Below, piece after piece: positions 1 to 7,770 of a stretch of 23,077 nucleotides of DNA. Position 1 is the first letter of the stretch. Every line of letters starts with the position of its first letter. Under the pieces are notes generated by a model. It had not been told where the DNA came from. It did not search any database and saw only the letters and a program-made list of their open reading frames with translations. The stretch is from an uncultured Veillonella sp. GTDB taxonomy: Bacteria > Bacillota > Negativicutes > Veillonellales > Veillonellaceae. A program made the translations under genes and the position numbers. The stretch covers positions 1 through 23,077 of the forward strand of contig USQK01000026.1 in the NCBI GenBank assembly GCA_900556785.1, read 5' to 3'.

Positions 1-4
1 GAAA

Positions 5-48
5 GACCCTTATAGGGTCAGAGCAAACCACCCGTTCTACGGGTGGTT
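5..48. repeat. Two adjacent tight hairpins, possible IS200/IS605-type end or terminator
   Basis: Two perfect inverted repeats lie side by side. The first is GACCCT-TAT-AGGGTC (5-19). The second is AACCACCCG-TTCTA-CGGGTGGTT (26-48), a 9-bp stem. Subterminal hairpins of this kind are typical of IS200/IS605-family ends and of small non-coding derivatives of them. I recall the ACCACCCG/CGGGTGGT stem as common in such elements, but no transposase is visible because the window begins here. A transcription terminator of the upstream gene is the main alternative, although only a short mixed T/A tract (TTATGATTT) follows. The identity is uncertain; the hairpins themselves are certain. Confidence 0.4.
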
Positions 49-85
49 ATGATTTCTGTAGTATGTGTCTGATAGATATATTATA

Positions 86-152
86 ATTAAGCTTAGCATT
101 ATCATATTGGCAATGATATCATAATTAGAATCATTAAGCTTAAGAATGCTAA
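86..152. promoter_or_regulatory. Repeat-rich leader upstream of fetAB, putative operator region
   Basis: The decamer ATTAAGCTTA occurs twice as a perfect direct repeat (86-95 and 133-142) and is itself nearly palindromic. Between the copies lies the dyad TATCAT-N7-ATGATA (100-105/113-118). A further pair, TTAGCATT (93-100) and AATGCTAA (145-152), can form an 8-bp stem enclosing the whole segment. A TATAAT-like hexamer sits at 82-87, but no convincing -35 element is visible. The layout suggests a binding site for a regulator of the downstream transporter, possibly a metal sensor. That is inference only. Confidence 0.35.
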
Positions 153-215
153 ATAACTAGCCACAGTAAGCCGATATTTTGCTTTTAATATACATATGAC
201 GAGATAGGGGGCATT

Positions 216-872
216 ATGACGCTGCTAGAATTATCTAATATATCTTATATTGTAAAAGACAAATCTATTATCCGTAATGTATCTTTATCGGTAAATCACG
301 GCGATTATATTACTATTGTAGGTCCTTCTGGAAGTGGTAAAAGTACACTTTTAAAATTATGTAGTGATCTGATTAGTCCTACATCGGGCACTATTACTTA
401 TAATGGTCGTCCCTTAACGGCTATAGATCCTGAATCTTATCGCAAAGAGGTAGGGTACTGTTTTCAAAGACCTTATTTGTTTGCGAAAACAGTACGTCGC
501 AATATTCTATTTCCTTACGATATTCGCGGTTTAGAACCGGATATGAGTCGTATAGAATATCTCTTTGATCTACTACATATGCCACTAAATTATATGGAGC
601 GCCGTAATGATGAGTTGTCTGGTGGTGAAATGCAACGAATATGCCTTATTCGGAGCCTTATTTTCGAGCCTAAAGTATTGCTTTTAGACGAGGTTACGTC
701 TGCCTTAGATGCGACGAATACATCTATTGTAGAAAATGTGATTGATGAGCTTCATAAAAAGGGAATCACCATTATCTCCATTACTCATAATGAAGAGCAA
801 AGCTTGCGTACTGCAAATCGCCGCATCACTATCGTAGGCGGTCAATTAGCTAAAGAGGAGATACTGATATGA
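216..872 (+). CDS. fetA: ABC transporter ATP-binding protein, FetA/YbbL type
   Basis: This is the cytoplasmic ATPase subunit of a two-component ABC transporter. The 218-residue protein carries a complete nucleotide-binding domain: Walker A GPSGSGKST (about 36-44), Q-loop glutamine in CFQRP (about 85), signature LSGGEMQR (about 134-141), Walker B VLLLDE (about 154-159) with the D-loop SALD, and the H-loop histidine in ITHNE. No membrane segment is present. Its partner is the UPF0014 membrane protein that overlaps it by four bases (ATGA). In E. coli the FetAB pair has been linked to iron export and resistance to oxidative stress, so export of iron or a related metal is the family-based guess. 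The start follows AGGGGG (206-211) at a spacing of 4. The ATPase assignment is very secure; the substrate is not. Confidence 0.88.
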   Translation: MTLLELSNISYIVKDKSIIRNVSLSVNHGDYITIVGPSGSGKSTLLKLCSDLISPTSGTITYNGRPLTAIDPESYRKEVGYCFQRPYLFAKTVRRNILFPYDIRGLEPDMSRIEYLFDLLHMPLNYMERRNDELSGGEMQRICLIRSLIFEPKVLLLDEVTSALDATNTSIVENVIDELHKKGITIISITHNEEQSLRTANRRITIVGGQLAKEEILI

Positions 873-1633
873 GTCAGTTTCAAACTATATCTACTATATC
901 GTTGTGCCTTGCATCAGTGCTAGTTATTATTAGTATGATTATGTCTTATCGACAAGAATTGAAGCTAGAAAAGGATATTTTCATCAGTGCTATACGTGCT
1001 ACAGTTCAACTATTAGTTATCGGGTTTATTTTATCGTATATTTTTAGTACGGAAAGTCCAATATTTATTATTGGCTTACTTGGATTTATGGCTTTTAATG
1101 CCGCTTATAACTCAGCTAAACGAGGGCAAGGGATTCCGCATGCGTTATGGATTTCTTGGTTTGCTATCACCATTGGTGCATGGATAACCTTATCTATTTT
1201 ATTGGTAACTGGCGTGCTTAGTTTTACTGCGTACCAATTGATTCCTGTTGGTGGTATGGTCATTAGTGGTGCTATGGTAGCCATTGGACTTTGTTATCGT
1301 CAAATGCTATCAAATTTTGAATTGCGTAAACAAGAGGTGGAAATTAAATTAGCCTTGGGTAGTACACCTAAACAAGCTTCGAAAGCAATAGTTCGTGATG
1401 TTATAAAGACGGGTCTACAACCTACTGTAGATAGTGCCAAGACATTAGGTATCGTAGCGCTGCCGGGGATGATGACAGGCCTTATCCTAGCAGGCATGCC
1501 TCCATTTGAAGCTGTAAAATATCAAATGATCGTTACATTTATGTCGTTATCCACTATATCGATTGCTTGTTTTATTACGTGTCAGTTGTCTTATAGAACA
1601 TTTTTTAATACTAGAAATCAATTATATAAGTAA
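869..1633 (+). CDS. fetB: ABC transporter permease, FetB/YbbM (UPF0014) family
   Basis: This is the membrane subunit paired with the upstream ATPase. The 254 residues contain about six or seven hydrophobic segments, starting near residues 8-27 and ending near 225-243. The family hallmark is clear: LALGSTPKQA followed by the stretch TLGIVALPGMMTGLILAGMP, then PFEAVKYQ. This conserved region probably contacts the ATPase and lines the transport path. The length matches E. coli FetB (about 259 residues). Translation is coupled to fetA through an ATGA overlap at 869-872. A strong terminator follows about 105 bases after the stop codon, so fetAB is a separate transcription unit. The predicted role is metal (iron) export at the cytoplasmic membrane, by homology only. 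Confidence 0.88.
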   Translation: MSQFQTISTISLCLASVLVIISMIMSYRQELKLEKDIFISAIRATVQLLVIGFILSYIFSTESPIFIIGLLGFMAFNAAYNSAKRGQGIPHALWISWFAITIGAWITLSILLVTGVLSFTAYQLIPVGGMVISGAMVAIGLCYRQMLSNFELRKQEVEIKLALGSTPKQASKAIVRDVIKTGLQPTVDSAKTLGIVALPGMMTGLILAGMPPFEAVKYQMIVTFMSLSTISIACFITCQLSYRTFFNTRNQLYK

Positions 1634-1737
1634 TTTCTAGTAAAATCTTAATAGTAAATAAGGAATTAATTTAATTACATACATTTTAGTCATATTCGAT
1701 ATAGATAATCGATATAAATTAGAAATTCCCATACTAT

Positions 1738-1776
1738 AAAGGTTGCTTCCTCTTATGAGGGAGTAACCTTTTATTA
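1738..1776 (+). terminator. Rho-independent terminator after fetAB
   Basis: The stem AAAGGTTGCTTCCTC pairs with GAGGGAGTAACCTTT around a TTAT loop (1738-1752/1757-1771). It has two G-T wobbles and is followed by the T-rich tract TATTATT. It closes the fetAB unit before the hydG promoter. Confidence 0.85.
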
Positions 1777-1787
1777 TTGTGTGTCAA

Positions 1788-1822
1788 ATTCCTATGTTTT
1801 TTAGTAGGAATAGTGGTATACT
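1788..1822 (+). promoter_or_regulatory. hydG promoter with extended -10 and overlapping inverted repeat
   Basis: TATACT (1817-1822) is preceded by TGG, giving an extended -10 of the TGnTATAAT type. The -35 region is poor, which fits an extended -10 promoter. A perfect inverted repeat ATTCCTA-N10-TAGGAAT (1788-1794/1805-1811) covers the -35 region and the spacer. A protein bound there would block or assist RNA polymerase. It does not match the Rex or FNR consensus known to me. Confidence 0.5.
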
Positions 1823-1910
1823 ATGTACAGTATCAGTGAAATACCAGAAGACTGGTTGTCATATACTTTCATAAACCTAAAGAGGGGTGGCATTGCCACT
1901 AGAAAGATTT

Positions 1911-1925
1911 GAGGTAAGTACTATG
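1911..1925 (+). promoter_or_regulatory. Ribosome binding site that sets the hydG start
   Basis: GAGGT (1911-1915) lies 7 bases before ATG at 1923. The competing upstream starts are a GTG at 1887, embedded in the AGAGGGGTG tract, and a TTG at 1893. Starting at 1923 places the radical-SAM cysteines at residues 96, 100 and 103, the same numbers as in Clostridium acetobutylicum HydG as I recall it. Confidence 0.65.
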
Positions 1926-3341
1926 TATGATGTAAAATCTCCAAAGGCGGAGGAATTTATTTCCCATCAGGAAATCCTTGACACACTTGCCTATGCAGAG
2001 GAAAACAAGGAAAATAGGGAGTTGTTAGATGCTATTTTAGCGAAAGCTGCTACATTTAAGGGATTAAACCACCGAGAAGCAGCAGTTCTCTTAGAATGTC
2101 CGTTACCTGAATATAAGGAAAAGCTTTTTGCTTTAGCAAAGGAAATCAAGAAGGCTATCTACGGCGATCGTATTGTTCTATTTGCACCGTTATACTTGTC
2201 TAACTATTGTATCAATGGATGTGTGTATTGTCCGTACCACTCCAAAAACCGCGATATTAAACGTAAAAAATTAACGCAAGACCAAATCAGAGAAGAGGTT
2301 ATTGCGTTAGAAGCGATGGGCCATAAGCGTATTGTAATTGAGTCTGGTGAAGATCCTCTTAATAATCCACTGGAATATATTTTGGAATCCATCAAGACGA
2401 TTTACAGTATCAAAAATAAAAATGGTGAAATCCGCCGTGTAAACGTAAATATTGCAGCTTGTTCCGTTGAGGACTACAAAAAATTACATGAAGCTGGTAT
2501 TGGCACGTATACATTATTCCAAGAAACATATAATAAAGAAAACTATGAAGCTTTACATCCTACAGGCCCTAAGAGCGACTACGCCTACCATACAGAGGCG
2601 ATGGACCGCGCTATGCAAGGTGGTATTGATGATGTAGGCATCGGAGTTCTTTATGGTTTGGAACATTATAAATACGATTTCGTTGGTTTGTTGATGCACG
2701 CAGAACATTTAGAGGCTGTGTATGGGGTAGGTCCACATACTATTTCTGTACCTCGTATTTGTCCAGCGGATGATATCGATGTAGATGATTTCAGTAATGC
2801 TGTACCTGATGATGTATTTGAAAAAATTGTTGCTCTTATCCGCGTCTCCACACCGTATACAGGTATGATTATGTCCACTCGTGAAAGTCAATCCATGCGT
2901 GAACGTGGCTTGGCATTAGGTATCTCCCAAATTAGTGGTGGATCTCGTACTAGTGTAGGTGGTTACAAAGAAGAAGAAAAGCCAGAAGATAATACGGCAC
3001 AATTCGATCGTAGTGATACGCGTACATTAGATGAAATCGTTAACTGGTTGCTAGACCTTGGGTATGTTCCAAGCTTCTGTACTGCTTGTTATCGTGCAGG
3101 TAGAACTGGGGATCGATTCATGGCTCTTGCAAAATCCGGTCAAATTCACAACTGTTGTCAACCAAATGCGTTGATGACATTGAACGAATATATCATGGAT
3201 TACGGCAATGATGAAACTAAGGCTCATGGTTCTAAGGTCATTGAACAACAGTTAGAAAATATCAAAAATGATTTAGTTAAAGATAAAGCTAAAGCTTATA
3301 TTGCACAGATGAAAGACGGCGAACGGGACTTCCGGTTCTAA
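1923..3341 (+). CDS. hydG: [FeFe] hydrogenase H-cluster radical SAM maturase HydG
   Basis: HydG cleaves tyrosine by radical-SAM chemistry and delivers the CO and cyanide ligands, as an Fe(CO)2(CN) synthon, for the H-cluster of [FeFe] hydrogenase. From ATG 1923 the protein has 472 residues, the usual HydG length. The radical-SAM motif is CINGCVYC (C96, C100, C103). The HydG-specific C-terminal site CX2CX22C that carries the dangler iron is intact at C385, C388 and C411, in CTACYRAGRTGDRF and HNCCQPNA. This second site separates HydG from its relative ThiH. The gene stands alone, with its own promoter and a strong terminator. HydE, HydF and the hydrogenase are not in this window. A GTG start at 1887 would add 12 residues. 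Confidence 0.95.
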   Translation: MYDVKSPKAEEFISHQEILDTLAYAEENKENRELLDAILAKAATFKGLNHREAAVLLECPLPEYKEKLFALAKEIKKAIYGDRIVLFAPLYLSNYCINGCVYCPYHSKNRDIKRKKLTQDQIREEVIALEAMGHKRIVIESGEDPLNNPLEYILESIKTIYSIKNKNGEIRRVNVNIAACSVEDYKKLHEAGIGTYTLFQETYNKENYEALHPTGPKSDYAYHTEAMDRAMQGGIDDVGIGVLYGLEHYKYDFVGLLMHAEHLEAVYGVGPHTISVPRICPADDIDVDDFSNAVPDDVFEKIVALIRVSTPYTGMIMSTRESQSMRERGLALGISQISGGSRTSVGGYKEEEKPEDNTAQFDRSDTRTLDEIVNWLLDLGYVPSFCTACYRAGRTGDRFMALAKSGQIHNCCQPNALMTLNEYIMDYGNDETKAHGSKVIEQQLENIKNDLVKDKAKAYIAQMKDGERDFRF

Positions 3342-3357
3342 GGAATTCACTGATATG

Positions 3358-3390
3358 GAGCCTCCTATTGATAATAGGAGGCTCTTTCTT
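3358..3390 (+). terminator. Rho-independent terminator after hydG
   Basis: The perfect 12-bp stem GAGCCTCCTATT/AATAGGAGGCTC (3358-3369/3373-3384) has a three-base loop and is followed by TTTCTT. Confidence 0.92.
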
Positions 3391-3437
3391 GTTGAGAAAA
3401 TAGCAAGCTTTAAATGAGAATAAAATATATAAAATAG

Positions 3438-3488
3438 TTTATTTTATTTGCATTTTAAGGTATAATAAATAAAAATGATAATGATAAT
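3438..3488 (+). promoter_or_regulatory. Promoter of the recJ operon with Fur-box-like tandem GATAAT
   Basis: TATAAT (3461-3466) is a perfect -10. TTTATT (3438-3443) is a weak -35 at 17 bases. Just downstream, GATAATGATAAT (3477-3488) reproduces two of the three hexamers of the classical Fur box. By eye it matches 13 of 19 positions of the E. coli consensus. The site lies around the transcription start, a typical place for repression. The fifth gene of the unit counting recJ as the second (fur, at 8445) encodes a Fur-family regulator, so feedback control is possible. The promoter is likely; the Fur site is tentative. Confidence 0.5.
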
Positions 3489-3532
3489 ACGTTGAATTCA
3501 AGAATAATATTGATTATAAACTACTGAGGGAT

Positions 3533-5518
3533 ATGATGATTAAGAAAAAACGTTGGCGCATTTCCACAAGCGACAAAGAACAAGAGAATATCTTAATCCG
3601 TGAACTTGGTGTGAATCCTATTGTGGCCAAATTAATGGTTAATCGCCACATAGATGTTGATGAAGGGCGTCGGTTTTTACAAGGCTCTTTGTCTGATTTG
3701 TTAGATCCATTCGCATTAAAAGATATGGATGTAGCTGTTTCGCTAGTTCAGGAGACAATTGAAAAACATAAACCAATCGTTATTTATGGTGATTATGATG
3801 TAGATGGTATTACTGCCACATCTGTTCTATATCGTTTTTTAAAGAAACTAGGTGCTGATGTTACCTATTACATACCAGAGCGTCAAAGTGAAGGGTATGG
3901 CCTCAATTTAGAGGCTTTAGAGCATCTTATAGAGCAAGGGACAGCTCTAGTAATTACCGTGGATTGTGGTATTAGCTCTTACGATATTGTTGAGGCTGTA
4001 CGTGACCGTATCGATATGATTATTACGGATCATCATACGGCACCAGATATGATTCCACGAGCAAAGGCTGTTATTAACCACAAGCAAAAGGACTGTCACT
4101 ACAAGGATAAGAATTTATCCGGTGTTGGGGTTGCTTTTAAATTATGCCAAGCATTGTGGCTTACAAAGACAGGTGAATGGTATTTAGATGATTTAGATAT
4201 CGTTGCATTAGGCACTGTGGCGGACGTTGTGCCGTTAGTCGGTGAGAACCGCATCATCGTAAAAGCAGGCCTTGAAAAGATGAATAGTCATCCAAATCTA
4301 GGAATTAAAAAGCTAGTCGATGTAGCAGGTCTCCATGAACGAACTATAACATCTGGGCATATTGGTTTCACCTTAGCCCCACGGCTCAATGCAGCAGGTC
4401 GCGTAACCCATGCAACACGTGCTGTTGAGTTGCTAGTTACTGATAATGCTGATATGGCTGAAGCGATTGCTGAAGAATTAAATGAAACAAATCGTGAGCG
4501 TCAAGAACTGGAGCGAAATATTCACGAACTAGCTCGTATCGATGTGGCTAACCAAGGCCATAAGGCAGACTATGTAACCGTTGTAGCCGGTGAAGACTGG
4601 CACCCTGGTGTTATCGGTATTGTGGCTTCTCGCTTGGTTGAGGAGTTTTATAAGCCGACCCTGGTTATTAGTATCCACGATGGCATTGGCAAAGGCTCCT
4701 GCCGTAGTATCGATGGTTTTAATATCTACGATGCACTGAAGTCTTGTGAAGATGTGTTATTACAATTCGGTGGCCATGCTGCAGCAGCAGGCTTCAGTAT
4801 TGATGCAGATCGTATAGATGAATTGCGAGACCGTTTGACTGCGTATTGTAAGGCGCATGTAACAGCAGAGGAATATATTCCTGTTGTTGCTATTGATGCG
4901 GAACTACCCGTTGATGATATCGATGTAGATATTATTGACCGCGTATCAGCGCTTGAGCCATATGGTATGGCCAATAGTACGCCGGTCTTTGCCGTTATGG
5001 AAGCAACCGTACAAGATATAATGCTTATGGGACAATTGAAAAATCACTGTAAGGTGATTTTAGAAACCTCTAGTGGCACATTGGATGCCATTGCTTGGAA
5101 TCGTCCCGATTTATTTAGAACTATATTCATTGGAACTGTGGTGAAAGTAGCATTTTCATTGCAAAAGAATGAATGGCAAGGGATGGTTTCTCCGCAGCTT
5201 ATGATCCAAGCTATTGAACCGCTCACTGAAGAGCCGATTACGCTTTCCACGGAAGGTCTTAGACAAATGTATGTCATAGTAAAACAAGCTATGCGTGGTC
5301 GTAGTCAATCGGTTTATAATGTGGAACAAGAAATTTTGCGCCGTAAGCCGGCAGATCAAAATAATCGCAGTGCCCTTACATCCTTAGATGTATTTAAGGA
5401 GTTGGGCATCATAGAAGAATATACCGGTGATGATGGTCAATTAATGCTAAGATGGAATGCCGTTGAAGGAAAATTAGATCTTGTCACGTCCGTAACATTT
5501 CTTACCTATAGTGTATAG
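3533..5518 (+). CDS. recJ: Single-stranded-DNA-specific exonuclease RecJ
   Basis: RecJ degrades single-stranded DNA 5' to 3' in recombination and mismatch or base-excision repair in the cytoplasm. The protein has 661 residues. The DHH phosphoesterase domain shows YGDYDVDG (about 85-92), the VDCG motif (about 143-146) and DHH (166-168). The DHHA1 region ends in GGHAAAAGF (about 413-421). An OB-like and C-terminal portion completes the protein, so the length is somewhat above the 560-600 of the shortest RecJ proteins. Two adjacent ATG codons start it. GAGGG (3526-3530) lies only 2 bases from ATG 3533 but 5 bases from ATG 3536, so MIKKKRW may be the true N-terminus. It is the first gene of the long operon, and its stop codon lies inside the relA ribosome site. 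Confidence 0.95.
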   Translation: MMIKKKRWRISTSDKEQENILIRELGVNPIVAKLMVNRHIDVDEGRRFLQGSLSDLLDPFALKDMDVAVSLVQETIEKHKPIVIYGDYDVDGITATSVLYRFLKKLGADVTYYIPERQSEGYGLNLEALEHLIEQGTALVITVDCGISSYDIVEAVRDRIDMIITDHHTAPDMIPRAKAVINHKQKDCHYKDKNLSGVGVAFKLCQALWLTKTGEWYLDDLDIVALGTVADVVPLVGENRIIVKAGLEKMNSHPNLGIKKLVDVAGLHERTITSGHIGFTLAPRLNAAGRVTHATRAVELLVTDNADMAEAIAEELNETNRERQELERNIHELARIDVANQGHKADYVTVVAGEDWHPGVIGIVASRLVEEFYKPTLVISIHDGIGKGSCRSIDGFNIYDALKSCEDVLLQFGGHAAAAGFSIDADRIDELRDRLTAYCKAHVTAEEYIPVVAIDAELPVDDIDVDIIDRVSALEPYGMANSTPVFAVMEATVQDIMLMGQLKNHCKVILETSSGTLDAIAWNRPDLFRTIFIGTVVKVAFSLQKNEWQGMVSPQLMIQAIEPLTEEPITLSTEGLRQMYVIVKQAMRGRSQSVYNVEQEILRRKPADQNNRSALTSLDVFKELGIIEEYTGDDGQLMLRWNAVEGKLDLVTSVTFLTYSV

Positions 5519-5529
5519 GAGGTGACACC

Positions 5530-7770
5530 ATGACAACTGTAAATGAAGAAGGCAAAGCTTTAGTAGAACAAAGCACTTTTGATAAAGGAAAAGCTTTAGC
5601 TGAATTTATGGAGTATATCCATACCTATTTAACAGATGATGAGTGTAACCAAGTATTAAAGGCTTTTGAGCTTGCAGATAAGGCTCACGAAGGTCAGCTT
5701 AGAGCTTCTGGTGAACCGTATATCATGCATCCACTAGCAGTAGCTGATATTTTGGCACACTTACAAATTGACCATATCACACTTATGGCAGCACTCATGC
5801 ATGATGTGGTTGAGGATACATCATATTCAAAGGAAGACTTAGAGGAAATGTTTGGCTCTGAAGTGGCATTCCTTGTTGATGGTGTAACGAAATTAAACCA
5901 ATTCCAATATGAAACAAAAGAAGATCGGCAAATGGAGAATTATCGGAAGATGATTTTAGCCATGGCGAAGGATGTGCGCGTCGTTGTTATTAAACTAGGT
6001 GACCGCCTACATAATATGCGCACCTTAAAGCATATGCGTAGCGACAAACAAAAGCGCATTGCAAAGGAAACATTAGAAATCTTTGCTCCTTTAGCACATC
6101 GCCTTGGTATCTTCAATGTGAAATGGGAGCTGGAAGATTTATCATTCCGGTATTTAGAACCAGAAAAATACTATGATCTTGTAGATCAAATGAAACAAAA
6201 ACGCCAAGCTCGTGAAGACATTGTAAATGATACGATGAGTCAACTCACTAAGGCTTTAGGCGAAGCTCATATTAAGGCGGATATCAAAGGTCGTCCAAAA
6301 CATTTCTACAGTATTTACAAGAAGATGAAAAAGGACAATCGCGATTTATCTCAAATCTATGACTTGCTTGCAGTTCGCGTTATCGTTGATACAATTCCTG
6401 ATTGTTACGCGGTACTAGGCATTGCTCATAGCTTGTGGAAACCATTGCCATATCGTTTCAAAGATTATATTTCCATGCCGAAATCTAATATGTATCAATC
6501 GTTACATACTACGGTTATCGGTACCATGGGGCAACCTGTAGAAATTCAAATCCGTACATGGGAAATGCACCGCGTATCTGAATACGGTGTTGCAGCGCAT
6601 TGGCGTTATAAAGAAGGCAATAAAAATGGCGATAAGGATTTCGACCAAAAGGTTGCGTGGTTGCGCCAAGTATTGGAATGGCAAGATATAAGTAATCCAA
6701 CAGAGCTTGTAAACGCTTTAAAATTAGACGTATTCTCCGGTGAAGTATTCGTATTTACACCAAAAGGTGATGTTGTTAAATTGCCGATAGGTTCTGTTCC
6801 ACTAGATTTTGCCTATCGTGTTCATACCGATGTAGGGCATAGATGCGTTGGTGCCAAGGTAAATGGTAAAATTGTACCTCTTGATTACACCTTGCAAAAT
6901 GGTGATATCGTAGATATTATTACATCTAAAACAGGCCGTCCGAGCCTTGATTGGCTTAATATCGTAGGTTCTTCTGAAAGTAAGAGTAAAATACGCAACT
7001 GGTTCAAGCGTGAAAATAAAGCTGAAAATATTGAAAAAGGCTTAGAAGCGCTCGAAAAAGAAGCAAAACGATTAAATTATAGCTGGAAAGAATTGATTGC
7101 AGATAATCGACTTCAACAGGTTACGAAACAGCTCAAAGCAGGTATAGAAGATGAAATGTTTGCCGCTTGCGGTTATGGTGGTATCCCTGTAAGCACGGTT
7201 CTATTGCGGTTAATTGAACTTTATAAAAAATCTAAAGAAGCAGAAGAGTCTAAACACAGCACTGAACAAATCATTGAGAAACTAAAAGCTCAAGGTCCAA
7301 AAACGACCAAGAATGGTACAGGCGTTCTTGTAAAAGGCGAAGCTGGTGTTATGGTGCGTATGGCGAAATGCTGTAGCCCTGTACCTGGTGATGATATCAT
7401 CGGTTATATCACGCGTGGTCGTGGGGTATCCATCCATCGCTCCGATTGTACGAGTCTTGGACATACGCCAGAAGATTTAGAGCGTATGATTGAGGTCTCC
7501 TGGGATGGTTCTTCTGGTGAATCTTTCCACGTAGGCATCGATATCCAAGCTTATGATCGAAATGGTCTGTTGATGGAGGTTATGGCTGTACTTTCAGAAT
7601 TGAAAATCACTATTACAAACATCAATGCAAAGGTTCAAGAAGATACTAAAACCGTAAGTATCAATGTAGTTGTTGATATCCGAGATATTTCACAACTTGA
7701 TTTTGTTATGACTAAGTTGCGCCGTATTCGTGAAGTGTATACGGTACAACGTAGTAGAGGAGGGGCTTAA
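5530..7770 (+). CDS. relA: Bifunctional (p)ppGpp synthetase/hydrolase, RelA/SpoT family
   Basis: This enzyme makes and degrades the alarmone (p)ppGpp during the stringent response. The 746 residues hold the full long-RSH layout: an HD hydrolase domain with HDVVEDT (91-97), a synthetase domain with GRPKHFYSIYKKM (about 258) and RFKDYISMPKSN (about 309-320), a TGS domain (about 407-468), the conserved cysteine region with CCSPVPGDDIIG (about 615), and a C-terminal ACT domain (about 670-746). The intact HD motif suggests that hydrolysis is retained. The ribosome site AGGAGGTG (5517-5524) overlaps the recJ stop codon. The stop codon overlaps the next start (TAATG, 7768-7772), so translation is coupled. 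Neighbouring hisS and aspS make the products whose shortage triggers the response. Confidence 0.96.
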   Translation: MTTVNEEGKALVEQSTFDKGKALAEFMEYIHTYLTDDECNQVLKAFELADKAHEGQLRASGEPYIMHPLAVADILAHLQIDHITLMAALMHDVVEDTSYSKEDLEEMFGSEVAFLVDGVTKLNQFQYETKEDRQMENYRKMILAMAKDVRVVVIKLGDRLHNMRTLKHMRSDKQKRIAKETLEIFAPLAHRLGIFNVKWELEDLSFRYLEPEKYYDLVDQMKQKRQAREDIVNDTMSQLTKALGEAHIKADIKGRPKHFYSIYKKMKKDNRDLSQIYDLLAVRVIVDTIPDCYAVLGIAHSLWKPLPYRFKDYISMPKSNMYQSLHTTVIGTMGQPVEIQIRTWEMHRVSEYGVAAHWRYKEGNKNGDKDFDQKVAWLRQVLEWQDISNPTELVNALKLDVFSGEVFVFTPKGDVVKLPIGSVPLDFAYRVHTDVGHRCVGAKVNGKIVPLDYTLQNGDIVDIITSKTGRPSLDWLNIVGSSESKSKIRNWFKRENKAENIEKGLEALEKEAKRLNYSWKELIADNRLQQVTKQLKAGIEDEMFAACGYGGIPVSTVLLRLIELYKKSKEAEESKHSTEQIIEKLKAQGPKTTKNGTGVLVKGEAGVMVRMAKCCSPVPGDDIIGYITRGRGVSIHRSDCTSLGHTPEDLERMIEVSWDGSSGESFHVGIDIQAYDRNGLLMEVMAVLSELKITITNINAKVQEDTKTVSINVVVDIRDISQLDFVMTKLRRIREVYTVQRSRGGA

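Noticed and set aside
1696..1716. Direct repeat TCGATATA twice, 13 bases apart, after fetB
   Set aside because: It is short, in AT-rich DNA, and upstream of a terminator with no gene to control. Probably chance.
3448..3466. TTGCAT plus TATAAT as the recJ promoter pair
   Set aside because: The spacing is only 7 bases, far too short. The TTTATT at 17 bases was kept instead as a weak -35.
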